A DNA stretch of 64,000 nucleotides, from positions 2,134,501-2,198,500 of the forward strand of contig JARFIW010000115.1 in the NCBI GenBank assembly GCA_036346225.1, written 5' to 3'. A program made the position numbers and the translations under genes. The first letter of the stretch is position 1; each line of letters starts with the position of its first letter. This stretch comes from Platerodrilus igneus (lineage: Eukaryota; Arthropoda; Insecta; Coleoptera; Lycidae). Shown in pieces: positions 14,105 through 29,100 of this stretch. The notes under the pieces are model-generated. The model was not told the DNA's origin, made no database searches, and saw nothing but the letters and a program-made list of their open reading frames with translations.

Positions 14105-17100
14105 CTAAAACAAAGAGGTTAAACATGTCAGGATTAAAGGTTTTCGGGGCGTTAGTAACTCCTCCCTGCGCGCGCATAAACAACTTAGCCCGGGTTCTTA
14201 ATTGTTTTATGGAGCTAGCTGTGGTTAAACGAAAGTCGGTAAGCCTTGGTACGCGCTAGCAGGGTCTTTGTAGGTTTAGGTATCCGAAAACCTTCCAGGA
14301 TTTCACCCCTACTTACCTTTTCACTCTCAGCGTCCAGCGCCGATGTAGCTTCATCCAAAAGAAGAACTTTTGGGTTTCGTATGAGTGCTCTTGCGATTGC
14401 AATACGTTGTTTTTGACCTCCCGAAAGCTGCGTTCCCTTTTCTCCCAGTTTTGTATCGTATCCCTAAAACTTACTAAAGATAAGGCGAAAGGGTGGGCAA
14501 CTTACCAATGGTAGTGAAGATACAAAGTTGTGTACGTTAGCGCTTTTGGCCGCTGCTATTATTTCGCTAAGTGGAACGCATCTGGCGTTATCGCCGTAGG
14601 CTATGTTCTCTCCAATTGTCCGGTCGAATAAGTTTGGCTCTTGAGAAACAATTCCCAACTGGGATCGCAACGATTCTAGTGGCATAAGGCGAATGTCACT
14701 TCCGTTGACGAGTACGCTTCCAAACGTTGGGTCGTAGTAGCGTAGGAGTAGCTGTAGAACAGTGGATTTGCCGGAACCGCTTGGTCCTACTAAAGCAACC
14801 GTCTGGCCGTCTAAGACTGATAGGTCTAAGCCCCTTAAAACGCGCACGTTTGGGCGTGAAGGATAGGCAAAGGCTGCTTCCTTGTAGTTTATATCAGGCT
14901 TGTGCTAAAATATAGATTTTTGATAAAAGGCAACGCGTGCGCGGGTGCGCATGCGCGTGCGCATGCGCATGCACATGGGTCCCGCGCACGCGCGCTTAAT
15001 TGTTTGCGTGCTGAAAACGACCAACAAACGCATATTTAAATTTTAAGCCAAACCTAACCGTGTATGCGGCTTGGCGCATACTCGGAGCATGCGCATGCGT
15101 GCACGTGCACATACACATTACACGGTTGGTTGCGGTTTTAAAACCTCCAAAGGTATTTTCAAAATTTAAGGTAATCTACAACATGTGTACGACGCAGCAT
15201 AATTCTTGGCCAACATTCGGTAAAATAGGGCATGCTCATGTACGCATGCGCACGCATTACCCACGTCATAGGCTGTGTCTAACAAACCTAATCGTAAAAC
15301 TTAAGACACGCTTAGTCAAGAATTTTCGAATTTTATGTAAAACTTAACCATCTGCGCGAGGTAGCATCTATATCTTAGGGTAAAATGTACTGCGCACGTA
15401 TGCGCGTGCACCGACCACACGCTTGGTTGTACCGTTAGAAACGTCCGACAAACATTGTCGAATTTTAAGATAAATTTAACCGTGTGTACGGCACGACGCG
15501 ACTCTGGGCCACCAGTAAGTAAATGCGCATGCGCATGCGCAACCCCGTACGTCACATTCCACACGAAAGGTTGCGCCCGACATGGCTATTTGTTGATTTA
15601 AAACAAACAGTCAAAAATTTTTTAATTTTAGGACAAACTTAATTTTGTGTGCGAGCTAGCATTAACGTGTAGGGCACACACGGGAAATGTACGTGCGCGT
15701 GCGCATAAAAGTGCACACGCACAGCACGCGCTGGGTTGTATCTGTTGAATACGTCTAACAAACAAGCTAAATTTAACCGTGTGAACGACAAAGCATCACT
15801 CTTAATCAACATTCGGTGCAATGAGCAACTTATGCGCATGCTCATACGCGCACGCACTATCCCACACCATAGGCTCCGTTCACCAAAACAATATGCAAAT
15901 TTTAAGACAAGCTTAACCGATAATTTTTAATTATAAGACCAACTTAAACATGTGTGCGAGTTAGCGTTAACATTTTAGGCCCCACGCAATAAAGTATGCA
16001 TGCGCATGCATGTGCGCGCACGCACCACAACTTGGCTATAGCGTTTTAAACTTCCAATAATGTTCACGAGTTTTAAACTGAAGTTATCCATGTGCAACAT
16101 AGCACTACCTTGGCTAGCATTCGCCGAAATGTGCACGCACATGCGCATGCGCGCATGCGCAAGTACCATCTCATACCATAGGTTATGTACAACTAACCTA
16201 TTTGTGACCTTTATGACAAACTTAAGCAAGAATTTTTGAATTCTCAACCATGTGCGCAAGTTAGCATTAACATCCTTGGCCACACCAGACAAAATGTGTA
16301 TGCGCACGCATGGGCGCGCGCGTGTGCGCGCATGCATGCGTGCGCACGCATACACGCGTATACACAATACGCTCGGTTATGCCGTTAAAAACATCCAACA
16401 GACATTCTCAAATTCAAAGCTAAATTTAACAATGTGTACAACGCACCATCGCTTTTTGCTAGCATTCCTATAAGGCGCATGCGAATGTGTATGCGCGCAT
16501 TTGCATCAACCACTCTACACTATACGTTGCGTCCAACAAATCTATGTTAATTTTCAGACAATTTTAATATTCAAATTTTAAGCGAAACTTAACCATATGT
16601 GCGATACAGCCACAAAGGGTAAAAAGTGCATACGCATGCGCGCCCATACAGCACACCCCAACCCTATTGGCGCAGCCCTAAACGTCTTACACGTGCTCTT
16701 GACTTTTATGACAACCTGTTCTAAATTTTAGACCCAACCTAATTATGTGTGCAGCCATTCTATCGACAGCTTAGTCTACATACGGTAAAACGAGCATGCG
16801 CATGCGTACAAATGCAGCCTACATCTTGGCGCGGTTGGACGTACTGCTAAGAGCGTTCAACAAATGTACTTACGTATTCTAAGCCAAACAGTTGCATGGG
16901 CGATACAACATTAATACCTTGAGCAACGTAGAAACAGTACGTGCGCATGCGCACACACCACAGCTTACGCTAAAGGTTGAAGCGTTGAAAACTCCAACAA
17001 ACATATTTTCGAATTTAAATCCAACCTTAACTATAAATTTTTGAATTTTCAACCGAACTTATTTTTGTGCACGACATAGTCCACACACAGTGAAACATGC

Positions 17101-20100
17101 GCAAGCGCGTGCGCACTCTCCATGCCCTTAGTTGTGGCGCTAAAAAGGTCCAACAAACATTCTCTCAAATTTTATGCTAAATTCAACCACGTTTAGGACA
17201 CAGCATCAACATTTCAGACAGGATGCGGTATAATGTTCATGCGCATGCGCACGCGCTCACACACACTCATACACATACACACGCACACGACAAACCACAC
17301 GATAACTAATGACCAACAAACGTATTTGCGAATTTTAAGACAAAACGATCAAGAACTTTCCAATTTCAAGCCAAGCTGAAACATAAGTACGACATAGCAT
17401 CAAAACCTAGACATGCGAATGCGCGCGCACACATACCTTACACGCTAAAAGCGGCCAACAAACACATTGGTTTTAGTTCTAATAGCGCCGAACAAATCCA
17501 TTTACAAAAGCTATGCCAGGTTTATGTGGATGACACAAAATCAACACGTTAGACCGCGTGCACGTGCGCATGCGTGCACGCACATTACACTTTTAGTAAT
17601 TGGTTGTAGCGCTAGAAGCACCCAACAAACGAATTTTCGATTTAAATCCAAACTTAACCAAGAATTTTCAATCTAAGCTTAGCTGTTAGAGAAATAATCA
17701 ACATCTTAGCTCACACATGGTGGGGCATACGTGCGCATGTGTGCGCGCATAGACCACATTTACACCATTATTTGCACTAAATAGTTTAAGGTATTTTCAC
17801 GTTTTAAGCCAAAATTAATCAATTGTGCAACAGCATTGGTCCACACACGGTAGGAGTATGGGTGTGCGCATGCGTAGAGCATTTGCACACGCAAAAGAAT
17901 TTGCATGCGCACCCTAATTTGATAAAATCGGTTGAAGTGGTAAACACGTCCACAAAACGCATTTTCGAATTTTAGACCAAACTTAAGCATGTGTGCGACA
18001 GCAGCAACACTGTAGCTGGCACACGGCAAAATGCGCATGCGCCTGTATAAACGCACCACATCCCACGCGATTACTTTAAGCGCCACAGTGTCCAAAATGC
18101 CTATTTTAAACTTGCAAGACAAGCTTAACCATAGGAATGACAACCACACTTTAGCCCACATGCAAAGTTGCATGCGCATTGCGCGCATATGCGCATCACA
18201 CATCCAGCATAGCTACTTTTACTGCTAAAATGTCCAAAAGATGTATTTTGGAATTCCAAGATAAGCTTATTTTCGATTTTTAAGTCAAATGAAATCATGT
18301 ATGCGACGTATAGGCGTCTCGTTGAATCACGCACGGAAAAATGCGCATGCGCCTTTGCGTACAACACATCAACTCCCATACGATTGTTTGTAGCGTTAAA
18401 AAACTATATATTTTCAGTCAATCTTAACCACATATTTCCAAACTGTTAGCCTAACTTAAACGTGTGTGTCATAGCATCAACTACTAAGGCGACATACGGT
18501 GAAACGTTTATGCGCATGCGCGCACGCACACACCCTACGTCTTACATGATTGGTTGTAGTACTAAAAACGTTTAAGAAAAGTATTTTCGAATATTATGCC
18601 AGTGTAAGCTATGCAAGTAACACATTAGCTGACACACGGTAAAACGCGCATGCGGCATCAGGTGCACACACCGCATTCCAAGTGATTCCTTTTAGAGCCA
18701 GAACGTCCAACAAACCTATTTTAGCATTTTAAGCTAAATTAATTGTGGGCGACAGCATAAATTCCTTGACCTATGGCCCGTAAAACATGATGTGTACAAC
18801 ATAGCATAAACCCTTGGGCCAAGTCCGGTGAAACATGCATGCGCATGCGCACACACTTACACCGCGCTCTACACTATTGGTTGTACGGTAAAAACGCACA
18901 GGAAACGTATTTCCGAATTGTAAGCTTAACATAATCACCTATTTTTGAACTACGTTGAATTTACCGAGGCGCGCGACAGTTCACACACGATAAAACAAGC
19001 ACGCGCATGCGCAATTCTACACCCGCTCGTATTTTAAAAGCGTTCAACAAAATGTATTCATAAATTCTAAGAAAGGGAAGTGTGTATGTCACAGCATTAA
19101 ACCTTAACCCATCCACACGCACACACACACACACCCACATACATAAAACGTGATTGCGCATGCGTATTCTCACAAGATAAGTCGCACCACTAAGAACGCC
19201 CAACAATTATAATTTAGAATTCTAAATCAATGTAGTATGTAGTATGTAGTATGTATCAACACCTTAGCCCACAGGCAATAAAACGTGGGTGCGCATGCGC
19301 TTGCGCGCAGGCGTACGCGCCTTCCCACTCGATAGTTTGCGCCCAACAAACCTATTTGTTAACGTAAGACAAACAATCAAAAATTTTAGAAATTCAGATC
19401 ACACGTAGCCATGTGTGCTGCTAACGTTAACGTTCTAGGCCACACACAACAAAATACGCATGCGCATGCACATATACACGAGCGTATGCGCATGCGCATG
19501 CCTGTGGGCGCACGCACCTAGCTCTGGGTTGTGCCATTGAAAACGCCCAACAGACATTTTCGAAGTTTGAGCTAAAGTTAACCAAGTGTACGACAAAGCA
19601 TCACTCTTAACCAGTATTCGGTGAAACGAGCATGCGCATGCGCATGCTGGTACGCGCATGCTGGTACGCGCACGCATCATCCCACACGACACCTTACTAT
19701 CAACAAAGCTATTTGCGAATTTTAAGATAAACTTAATTAAGAATTTCTGAATTTTAAGACAAACTTGATCATGTGCGCGAGATATTAAAATTTTAGTCCT
19801 CACAAGATAAGACATGCATGCGCATGCATGTGCGCGCGCACACACTACATGTTTGGTTATACCGTTAAAAACCCGCAAAAGACATTCACAAATTTTAAAC
19901 TGAATTTAACTAGGTGCAACCCTTGCCCAGTATTCGCAAAAATGTGCATGCACATGCGCATGCGCGCTTACGTACTCACAATCCCACCAAATAGGTTACG
20001 TCCAATAAACCTATTTGCAAATTTTAAAACAAACTTAAACAAGCATTTCGAATTTTAAGTCCTACTTAACTATATGTGAAAGCTAGCATTAACAACCGAA

Positions 20101-23100
20101 GTCACACACGGTACAATGTGCATGCGCACGCATACGCGAGCACACAATACGCCTGGGTGTGTAGTTTAAAACATTTTCAAATTTTAAACTAAATTTAACG
20201 ATGTGTACGACACAGTACAAATGTTATCCAGCGCTAGGTGTAATATACATGCGCATGCGCATGCGTGTCGCTCTTCACATCTACCCAAACGATAGATTAG
20301 GCTCAAAAAACAACTTGCGAATCGTAAGACAAACTTAATTAAGAATTTTTTAATTTTAAGACAAACTTAAGCATGTGCGTGTTAGCACTAGTATTATAGA
20401 CCGCACACGGTAAAGTATGCACGCGCATGTATGTGCGCGCATGCACCATACGCGTGGTTATATCGTTGAAAGCTACCAAAAGGCATTCACGAATTTGAAA
20501 TTAAATTCAACCATGCATAGTTCAGCATTATTTTGTCTAGAATTCGGTGAGATTTGCATGCACATTCGCATGTGCGCATGCGCACGCTATTTCACATAAT
20601 AGCTTACGTCTAACAGACCTATTTGCAAATTTTAAGCCAAGCTCAATCGAGAATTTTCGAATTTCAAGCCAAACAATGATGAATTTTCGTATTTTAAGGC
20701 AAACTTAACCATGTGCCCAAGATTAACATCTCGCAACACACATTGTAAAATGTGCAAGCATACGCATGCGCCCCCACACACCACACGTTTCGTTGTGCCG
20801 CTAAAAATGTCCAAAAGGTATTCTTGATCCTTAAACTGAATTTAACCGTCGCGAGTACGACTTTAATCTTGATTGCCATCCGATAAAATGCGCATGCGTA
20901 TGCGCATACGCCACGCTCACGCATATCCCACACGATAGGTTTTTCTAACAAACCTATTTGCGAATTTGAGGACAAGTAATCAAAAATTTTCTAATTTTAA
21001 GCTTGTTAGCATTAACATTTTGGGCCATACATGGTAAATGCGCATGCGCATGCATGCACGCACACACACCACACGCTTGGTTGTACCTTTAAAAAATCCA
21101 ATAAATATTTTCGAATTGTAAGTTAAATTTAATCACGTGCACAACACAGCATCACTTTTGGCCACCATTCGGTAAAATGTACATGCGCATTAGCATGTGC
21201 GCACGTGCACTCAAAACTCCACACAATAGGTTGTATCCAACAAATCTATCTACAAATTTTACGACATACTTAATCAAAACTTTGGAACTTTAAGCCCAAC
21301 TTAACCATGTGCGTGTGTTAGCATTAACATCTTAAGCCACACACGGTAAATTGTGCATGCGCATGCGTGCACGTGCACACACCACACGCCTGGTTGGACA
21401 GTTAAAACGTACAACAAACGTTCTCGTTATTTGAAGATAAATTTAATCATATGTACATCAGTATCATTCCTGGTCAGCATTTAGTGAAATATGCATGCGC
21501 ATGCGCGTACGTGCACGTACCACCTCACGATTTGTGTCCAATAAATCTATTTTCAAATTTTTAAGAAAAACTTAATAAAGAATCTTCGAATTTTAAGCTA
21601 AACTCTAACCACACACTGTAAAAAATGCATGCGCATGCGCATATGCATGTGCATGCGTATGCTACATTCCCTTTTATTGGTGTAACACTAAAACCTCCAA
21701 CATGCTTTCGACTTTTAGCCGTGTTACCAATTTTAAGCCGATCTTAATCACGCGTGCGTCAGCATCAACACAGACCACCCATGGTAAAACGCGCATGCGC
21801 ATGCGGTCACACGCATTCTACAGAGAATTACTGTATGTAATACTAAAAGCGACCAAAAAATGTTTAACGCATTTTAAACGAGAGATCTATACCGTCGACA
21901 CAGGCAACTCGCGCACGTATGCGCATACACCAATTTCACGTGATTAGTTGTGGCGTTGAAAATGTCCAACAAACGTATTTTCAATTTAATTCCAAATTTA
22001 ACCAGAAATTTTTGAATTCTAAGTGAAACTTATGTACGCGATATAGCACCAATACGTTAACCCACACATGATAGAGCGCATGTACGCATGCGCGTGCGCA
22101 CGCAAACACGCACTCTCCACGATTGGTTGCTGCGCTAAAAATCCATAATATACGTATTTTTGAATTATTAGCTAAATTTAACCATCTGTACGACATAGCA
22201 TCAACATCTTGGCCCGCAGGCGGTGAAATGTGCATGCGCATAAGCGCGCGCACCAACGTACAAGATGGGCTGCGTCTAACAAAGCTATTTGCGAAATTTA
22301 AAACAAACTTAATCAATAACTCTCGCACTTAAAGCCAAACTTAATCGTTGTGCGACACAGCATCAGCGTCTATAGACACAAACCTGAATTTAACCCACAC
22401 ATAGTGAAACGTGCATGCGCATGCGTGTTCTCGAACAACAAGTCGCGCAATTAAGAACGTTTAACAATCATAATTGTGAACTTTACGACGAACTGTCATG
22501 TGTACGATGAAGCATCAACACAGGTAATAGAACGTGCACGCGCATGCGCATGCGCATGCGCATGCGCAACCATACTCCCCATATGATTGGTTCTAGTTTT
22601 AAAAGTGTTAATAAAATGTATTTATGGAATATAAGCCAGAGAAGTATGTATGCCATATATCATCAAACCTAAACCCACACACAGTGAAACATGCATGCGC
22701 ATGCTATGAGTTACGCATTAAGAACGTTCAACAATCATAATTTTGAACTTTAAGACTAACTGTCACGTGGAGGATGTAGCATTAACACAGGTAATTGAAC
22801 GTGCGCGCGCATGTAAGAGCGCGCGCATACGCAAGACGCGCGCGCGCACATGTACGCGCACGCGTGCGCGCGAGCGCATGCACACGCGCGCGCGCACACG
22901 CGCGCGCGCACACACGCGCGCGCGCAATCGGACGCGCATGCGCACGCACACACTGATTTTATACTAAGCGACTGATTATAGCGTTAAAAATGTCCAACAA
23001 TTGCATTTTTAAGTTTTAAGCCGAATTCAACCACAGCAACACGCTGGTACACACGGCTACGCCCATACGCATGCGCAACACATTTACCACATCCAATCGG

Positions 23101-26100
23101 ATTACTTTTAGCAGTCAAACGTGTTTAAGCTACACAACCGTGAATGCAGAGCATCAACGTCTTAGCGCGCACGCACACACACACAGAAGCGTGCATGCGC
23201 ATGCGCTGTGACTATTAATAAAATCGTTTACTTACCCATACTACAGCTCTAGCATCTTCCACGATTTTAATTTTAGGAATTCTGTTGAACGTGTGCGATG
23301 TAGCACCAACACGGGTAATAAAATGTGCAAGCGCACGAACATACTCATGCGCATATGTATGCGCATGCGCAAACACATCTCACACTAAGCGATTGGTTAT
23401 AGCGTTAAAAATGTCCAACAATTGCATTTTTAAGTTTTAAGACGCACTTAACCACAGCAACACGTTGGTACACATGGCCACGCCCAACGCATGCGCAATA
23501 CAGTTACCACATCCAATCGGACTACTTTTAGCAATCAAACGTATTTTCGAATTTTAAGCCACACAACCGTGAATGCAGAGCATCATCGCTTTAGCGCGCG
23601 CACACACACAGAAGCGTGCATGCACATGCGCCGTGACTATTAATAAAATCGTTTACTTACCCATACTACAGCTCTAGCATCTTCCACGATTTTAATTTTA
23701 GGAATTCTGTTGAACGTGTGCGCACGAACATACTCATGCGCATATGTATGCGCATGCGCGGACACATCTCACACTAAGCGATTGGTTATAGCGTTAAAAA
23801 CGTACAGCAATCGCATTTTTAATTTTAAGCCGAATTCAACCACAGCAACACGTTGGTACACATAACCACGCCCATACGCATGCGCAACACATTTACCACA
23901 TCCAATCGGACTACTTTTAGCAGTCAAACGTATTTTCGAATTTTAAGCCACACAACCGTGAATGCAGAGCATCAACGTCTTAGCGCTCACGCACGCACAC
24001 AGAAGCGTCCATGCGCATGCGCCGTGACTATTAATAAAATTGTTTACTTACCCATACTACAGCTCTAGCCTCTTCCACGATTTTAATTTTAGGAATTCTG
24101 TTGAACGTGTGCGATGTAGCACCAACACGGGTAATAAAATGTGCAAGCGCACGAACATACTCATGCGCATATGTATGCGCATGCGCAAACACATCTCACA
24201 CTAAGCGATTGGTTATAGCGTTAAAAACGTTCAGCAATCGCATTTTTAATTTTAAGCCGAACATATCCACAGCAACACGCTGGTACACACGGCTACGCCC
24301 ATGCGCATGCGCAACACATTTACCACATCCAATCGGATTACTTTTAGCAATCAAATGTGTTTTCAAATTTTAAGCCACACAACTGTGAATGCAGAGCATC
24401 AACGCCTTAGCGCGCGCACACACACAGAAGCGCGCATGCGCATGCGCCGTGCCTATTAATAAAATCGTTTACCTACCCATACTACAGCTCTAGCATCTTC
24501 CAACACGGGTAATAAAATGTGCAAGCGCACGCATATACTTATGCGCATATGTATGCGCATGCGCAAACACATTTCACACTAAGCGATTGGTTATAGCGTT
24601 AAAAACGTTCAGCAATCGCATTTTTAATTTTAAGCCAAACTCATCCACAGCAACACGCTGGTACACACAGCTACGTCCATGCGCATGCGCAACACATTTA
24701 CCACATCCAATCGGATTACTTTTAGCAATCAAATGTGTTTTCGAATTTTAAGCTACACAACCGTGAGTGCAGAGCATCAGCGTCTTAGCGCGCACGCACA
24801 CACACACAGAAGCGTGCATGCGCATGCGCAGCTACTATTAATAAAATCGTTTACTTACCCATACTACAGCTTTAGCGTCTTCCACAGTTTTAATCTTAGG
24901 AACTCTATTCAACGTCTTAAATATCTAGAAGCAGCAGTCAAACCTTTCTGCAGGTTTGGTGTAAATGCTAAAGCTGTTGCCACCGTGATAGTGCCCCATA
25001 TCAACGCTTGCGTTACCCTAGAAGAACAGAATGCGTTAGAATTTTTAGTTTAACATGCATGTTTGTAGAAGTAGATAGACTTTGCTGCTCTGAGTCATAT
25101 GGAGAATGCAACGATTGACGTGACGTAGCTCTACGTGATTTAAAATGACTACGAATTAAAGAGCGCACGCGCGCATGCGCGCGCGAGCGCATGCGCACGT
25201 AGTATTAGAACGTCTTTTTATTCGTCTGCATCTTCTGACATCGTAAACCTTTTCCGTAAGATGACGCTAAGCGTCTAGTGTCATTAAATTACACACTGTG
25301 ACGACTATGACGTGTGCAGCCCGTGCAGCCAATCACAGCACGTTCCATACAAAAATACTTACTTGAAAACGTTTTCAATAGGAACATCTTCGTCACGAAT
25401 CAGCACCCCACCATAATACATGCACACGCCAGACGCGAAGAACATAACGGCTCTCGCAAACGCAAACACAACTGCCCTGATGTGAGTGTTGCGCTTAGCT
25501 AGTTCTTGGTAAGGTAGAAGTTCCGACGTATAGATCTTATAGAAAGCGGCCTCGCATCCCAGCGAGGCTACGGTTCGTATATTGCTCACAGCTTCGACGG
25601 CAATCTGTAAAAAAAATCTAGAGTTAAGCTATATGTAAAATTTTCAAGCCAAGGCCTTAGTTTACTTTCAAGGTCAACAGACGTAGTTCAAGTGCGGTTA
25701 CGGGACTTTTAATTAAGTCAGAAGCTCTACGGAATTTTTGGTGAGGTGGTTGGCGATGGCGATAATGATAGCGACGGTGATGATGATAACGATGCGAAAG
25801 ACGTTTAATGGAAATCCTGACGCCGATGCTGAGCGTTAGCAAATTTGGCGGCGATTGGAATAATGGTGATCGGGAATTGGCGATACCGATGCCGAGGCCG
25901 ATGGCGACGGTGACAACGATTGAGAACAATACTGATAGAAGTGGCAATAATGGTGGAGATGGCGTTGACGATGCCGAGGCCGACGGCGACGGGGACGGAG
26001 ATTGAGATCAAAAATGATAGAAGTGGCAATGATGGTGGAGATGACGATGACGATGACGAAGCCGACGGCGACGGTGAGGGCGATTGAGAGTAAGACCGAT

Positions 26101-29100
26101 AGAAGTGGCAATAATGGTGAAGATGGAGATGACGATGAAGAGGCCGACGGTGACGGCGATTGAGAGCAATACTGATAGAAGTGGCAATGATGGTAGAGAT
26201 GGCGATGACGATGCCGAGGCCGACGGCGACGGTGACGGCGATTGAGAGCAATACTGATAGAAGTGGCAATAATGGTAGAGATGGTGATGACGATGCCGAA
26301 GACCGACGGCGACGGTAACTGCGATTGAGAGCAATACTGATAGAAGTGGCAATAATGGTAGAGATGGTGATGACGATGCCGAAGACCGACGGCGACGGTA
26401 ATTGCGATTGAGAGCAATACTGATAAAAGTGGCAATAATGGTAGAGATGGCGATGACGATGACGAGGCCGACGGCGACGGTGACGGCGATTGAGAGCAAT
26501 ACTGATAGAAGTGGCAGTAATGGTAGAGTTGGTGGTGACGATGCCGAAGACCGACGGCGACGGTAACTGCGATTGAGAGCAATACTGCTAGAAGTGGCAA
26601 TGATGGTGGAGATGGCGATGACAATGACGATGACGAGGGCGACGGTGACGGCGATTGAGAGCAATACTGATAGAAGTGGCAATGATGGTGGAGATGGCGA
26701 TGACGACGACGATGACGAGGCCGACGACGACGGTGACGGCAATTGAGAACAATACCGATAGAAGTGGCAATGATGGTAGAGATGGCGATGACGATGACGA
26801 TGCCGAGACCGATGGGACGGCGACGGCAATTGAGAGCAATACCGATAAAAGTGGCAATGATGGTGGAGACGGCGATGACGATGCCGAGACCGACGGCGAC
26901 GGTGACGGTGATTAAGAACGAACTGATAGAAGTGGCAATGATGTGGAGATGGCGATGACGATGACGACGCCGACGACGACGGTGACTGCGCTTGAGAGCA
27001 ATACTGATAGAAGTGGCAATAATGGTAGGGATGGTGATGACGATTCCGAAGACCGACGGCGACGGTAACTGCGATTGAGAGCAATACTGATAGAAATGGC
27101 AATAATGGTAGAGATGGTGATGACGATGCCGAAGGCCGACAGCGACGATGACTGCGATTGAGAGCAATACTGATAGAAGTGGCAATCATGGTAGAGATGG
27201 CGATGACGATGCCGAAGGCCGACGGCGACGGTGACGGCGATTGAGAGCAATACTGATAGAAGTGGCAATGATGGTGGAGATGGCGATGACGATGCCAAGG
27301 CCGACGGCGACGGTGACGGCGATTGAGAGCAATACTGATAGAAGTGGCAGTAATGGTAGAGATGGTGGTGACGATGCCGAAGACCGACGGCGACAGTAAC
27401 TGCGATTGAGAGCAATACTGATAGAAGTGGCAATAATGGTTGAGATGGTGATGACGATGCCAAAGACCGACGGCGACGGTGACTGCGAATGAGAGCAAGC
27501 CTGATAGAAGTGGCAATCATGGTAGAGATGGCGATGACGATGCCAAGGCCGACGGCGACGGTGACGGCGATTGAGAAGTGGCAATAATGGTAGAGATGGC
27601 GATGACGATGCCCAGGCCGACGGCGACGGTGACGGCGATTGAGAGCAATACCGATAGAAGTGGCTATGATGGTAGAGATAGCGATGTCGATGACGAGGCC
27701 GACGGCGACTGTGACGGCGATTGAGAACAAACTGATAGAAGTGGCAATAATGGTGGAGATGGCGATGACGATGCGAGGCCGACGGCGACGGTAACTGCGA
27801 TTGAGAGCAATACTGATAGAAATGGCAATAATGGTAGAGATGGTGATGACGATGCCGAAGACCCACGGCGACGGTAACAGCGATTGAGAGCAATACTGAT
27901 AGAAGTGGCAATGATGGTAGAGATGGCGATGACGATGACGAGGCCGACGGCGACGGTGACGGTGACGGCGATTGAGAGCAATACTGATAGAAGTGGCAAT
28001 AATGGTAGAGATGGCGATGACGATGCCAAGGCCGACGGCGACGGTGACGGCGATTGAAAGCAATACTGATAGAAGTGGCAATAATGGTAGAGATGGTGAT
28101 GACGATGCCGAAGACCGACGGCGACGGTGACTGCGATTGAGAGCAATACTGATAGAAGTGGCAATCATGGTAGAGATGGCGATGACGATGCCAAGGCCGA
28201 CGGCGACGGTGACGGCGATTGAGAAGTGGCAATAATGGTAGAGATGGTGATGACGATGCCAAAGACCGACGGCGACGTAACTGCGATTGAGAGCAATACT
28301 GATAGAAGTGGCAATGATGGTAGAGATGGCGATGACGATGACGAGGCCGACGGCGACGGTGACGGCGATTGAGAGCAATACTGATAGAAGTGGCAATAAT
28401 GGTAGAGATGGTGATGACGATGACGAGGCCGACGGCGACGGTGACGGCGATTGAGAGCAATACTGATAGAAGTGGCAATAATGGTAGAGATGGTGATGAC
28501 GATGCCAAAGACCGACGGCGACGGTGACTGCGATTGAGAGCAATACTGATAGAAGTGGCAATCATGGTAGAGATGGCGATGACGATGCCAAGGCCGACGG
28601 CGACGGTGACGGCGATTGAGAAGTGGCAATAATGGTAGAGATGGTGATGACGATGCCGAAGGCCGACAGCGACGATGACTGCGATTGAGAGCAATACTGA
28701 TAGAAGTGGCAATCATGGTAGAGATGGCGATGACGATGCCGAAGGCCGACGGCGACGGCGACGGCGATTGAGAGCAATACTGATAGAAGTGGCAATCATG
28801 GTAGAGATAGCGATGTCGATGACGAGGCCGACGGCGACGGTGACGGCGATTGAGAACAAAACTGATAGAAGTGGCAATAATGGTGGAGATGGCGATGACG
28901 ATGACGAGGCCGACGGCGACGGTAACTGCGATTGAGAGCAATACTGATAGAAATGGCAATAATGGTAGAGATGGTGATGACGATGCCGAAGACCGACGGC
29001 GACGGTGACTGCGATTGAGAGCAATACTGATAGAAGTGGCAATGATGGTAGAGATGGCGATGACGATGACGAGGCCGACGGCGACGGTGACGGTGACGGC

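Larger units (their letters stand above)
14930..24830. repeat. GCATGCGC-rich tandem array filling a 9.95-kb intron
   Basis: The monomer is ~150-165 bp: a self-complementary alternating purine-pyrimidine core of TGCGCATGCGCA type, then a less conserved segment like AACGTCCAACAAACGTATTT, TCGAATTTTAAGCCAAACTT, AACCATGTGTGCGACA and AGCATCAACATCTTAGCC. Cores are seen near 14957, 15525, 15833, 16141, 16795, 19480, 19630, 20250, 22545 and many other places. The array comes within about 30 nt of the acceptor of exon 15 (14904) and the donor of exon 14 (24859). CpG is abundant. Confidence 0.93.
22985..24835. repeat. Higher-order repeat, ~380-427 bp, about five copies, carrying an exon fragment
   Basis: Landmark CACGCTGGTACACA (or CACGTTGGTACACA) occurs at 23040, 23461, 23849, 24276 and 24654, spacing 421, 388, 427 and 378. 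Each copy has three GCATGCGC cores and, in the first four, the tail of exon 14 plus its donor. The shorter spacings come from ~40-bp deletions in particular copies. Copies are much more alike than monomers elsewhere in the array, so this is a recent expansion. Confidence 0.9.

Noticed and set aside
22743..22967. Arg/Ala/Cys-rich ORFs on both strands
   Set aside because: They come from alternating CG/CA DNA, which lacks stops in several frames. There is no start context and no homology.
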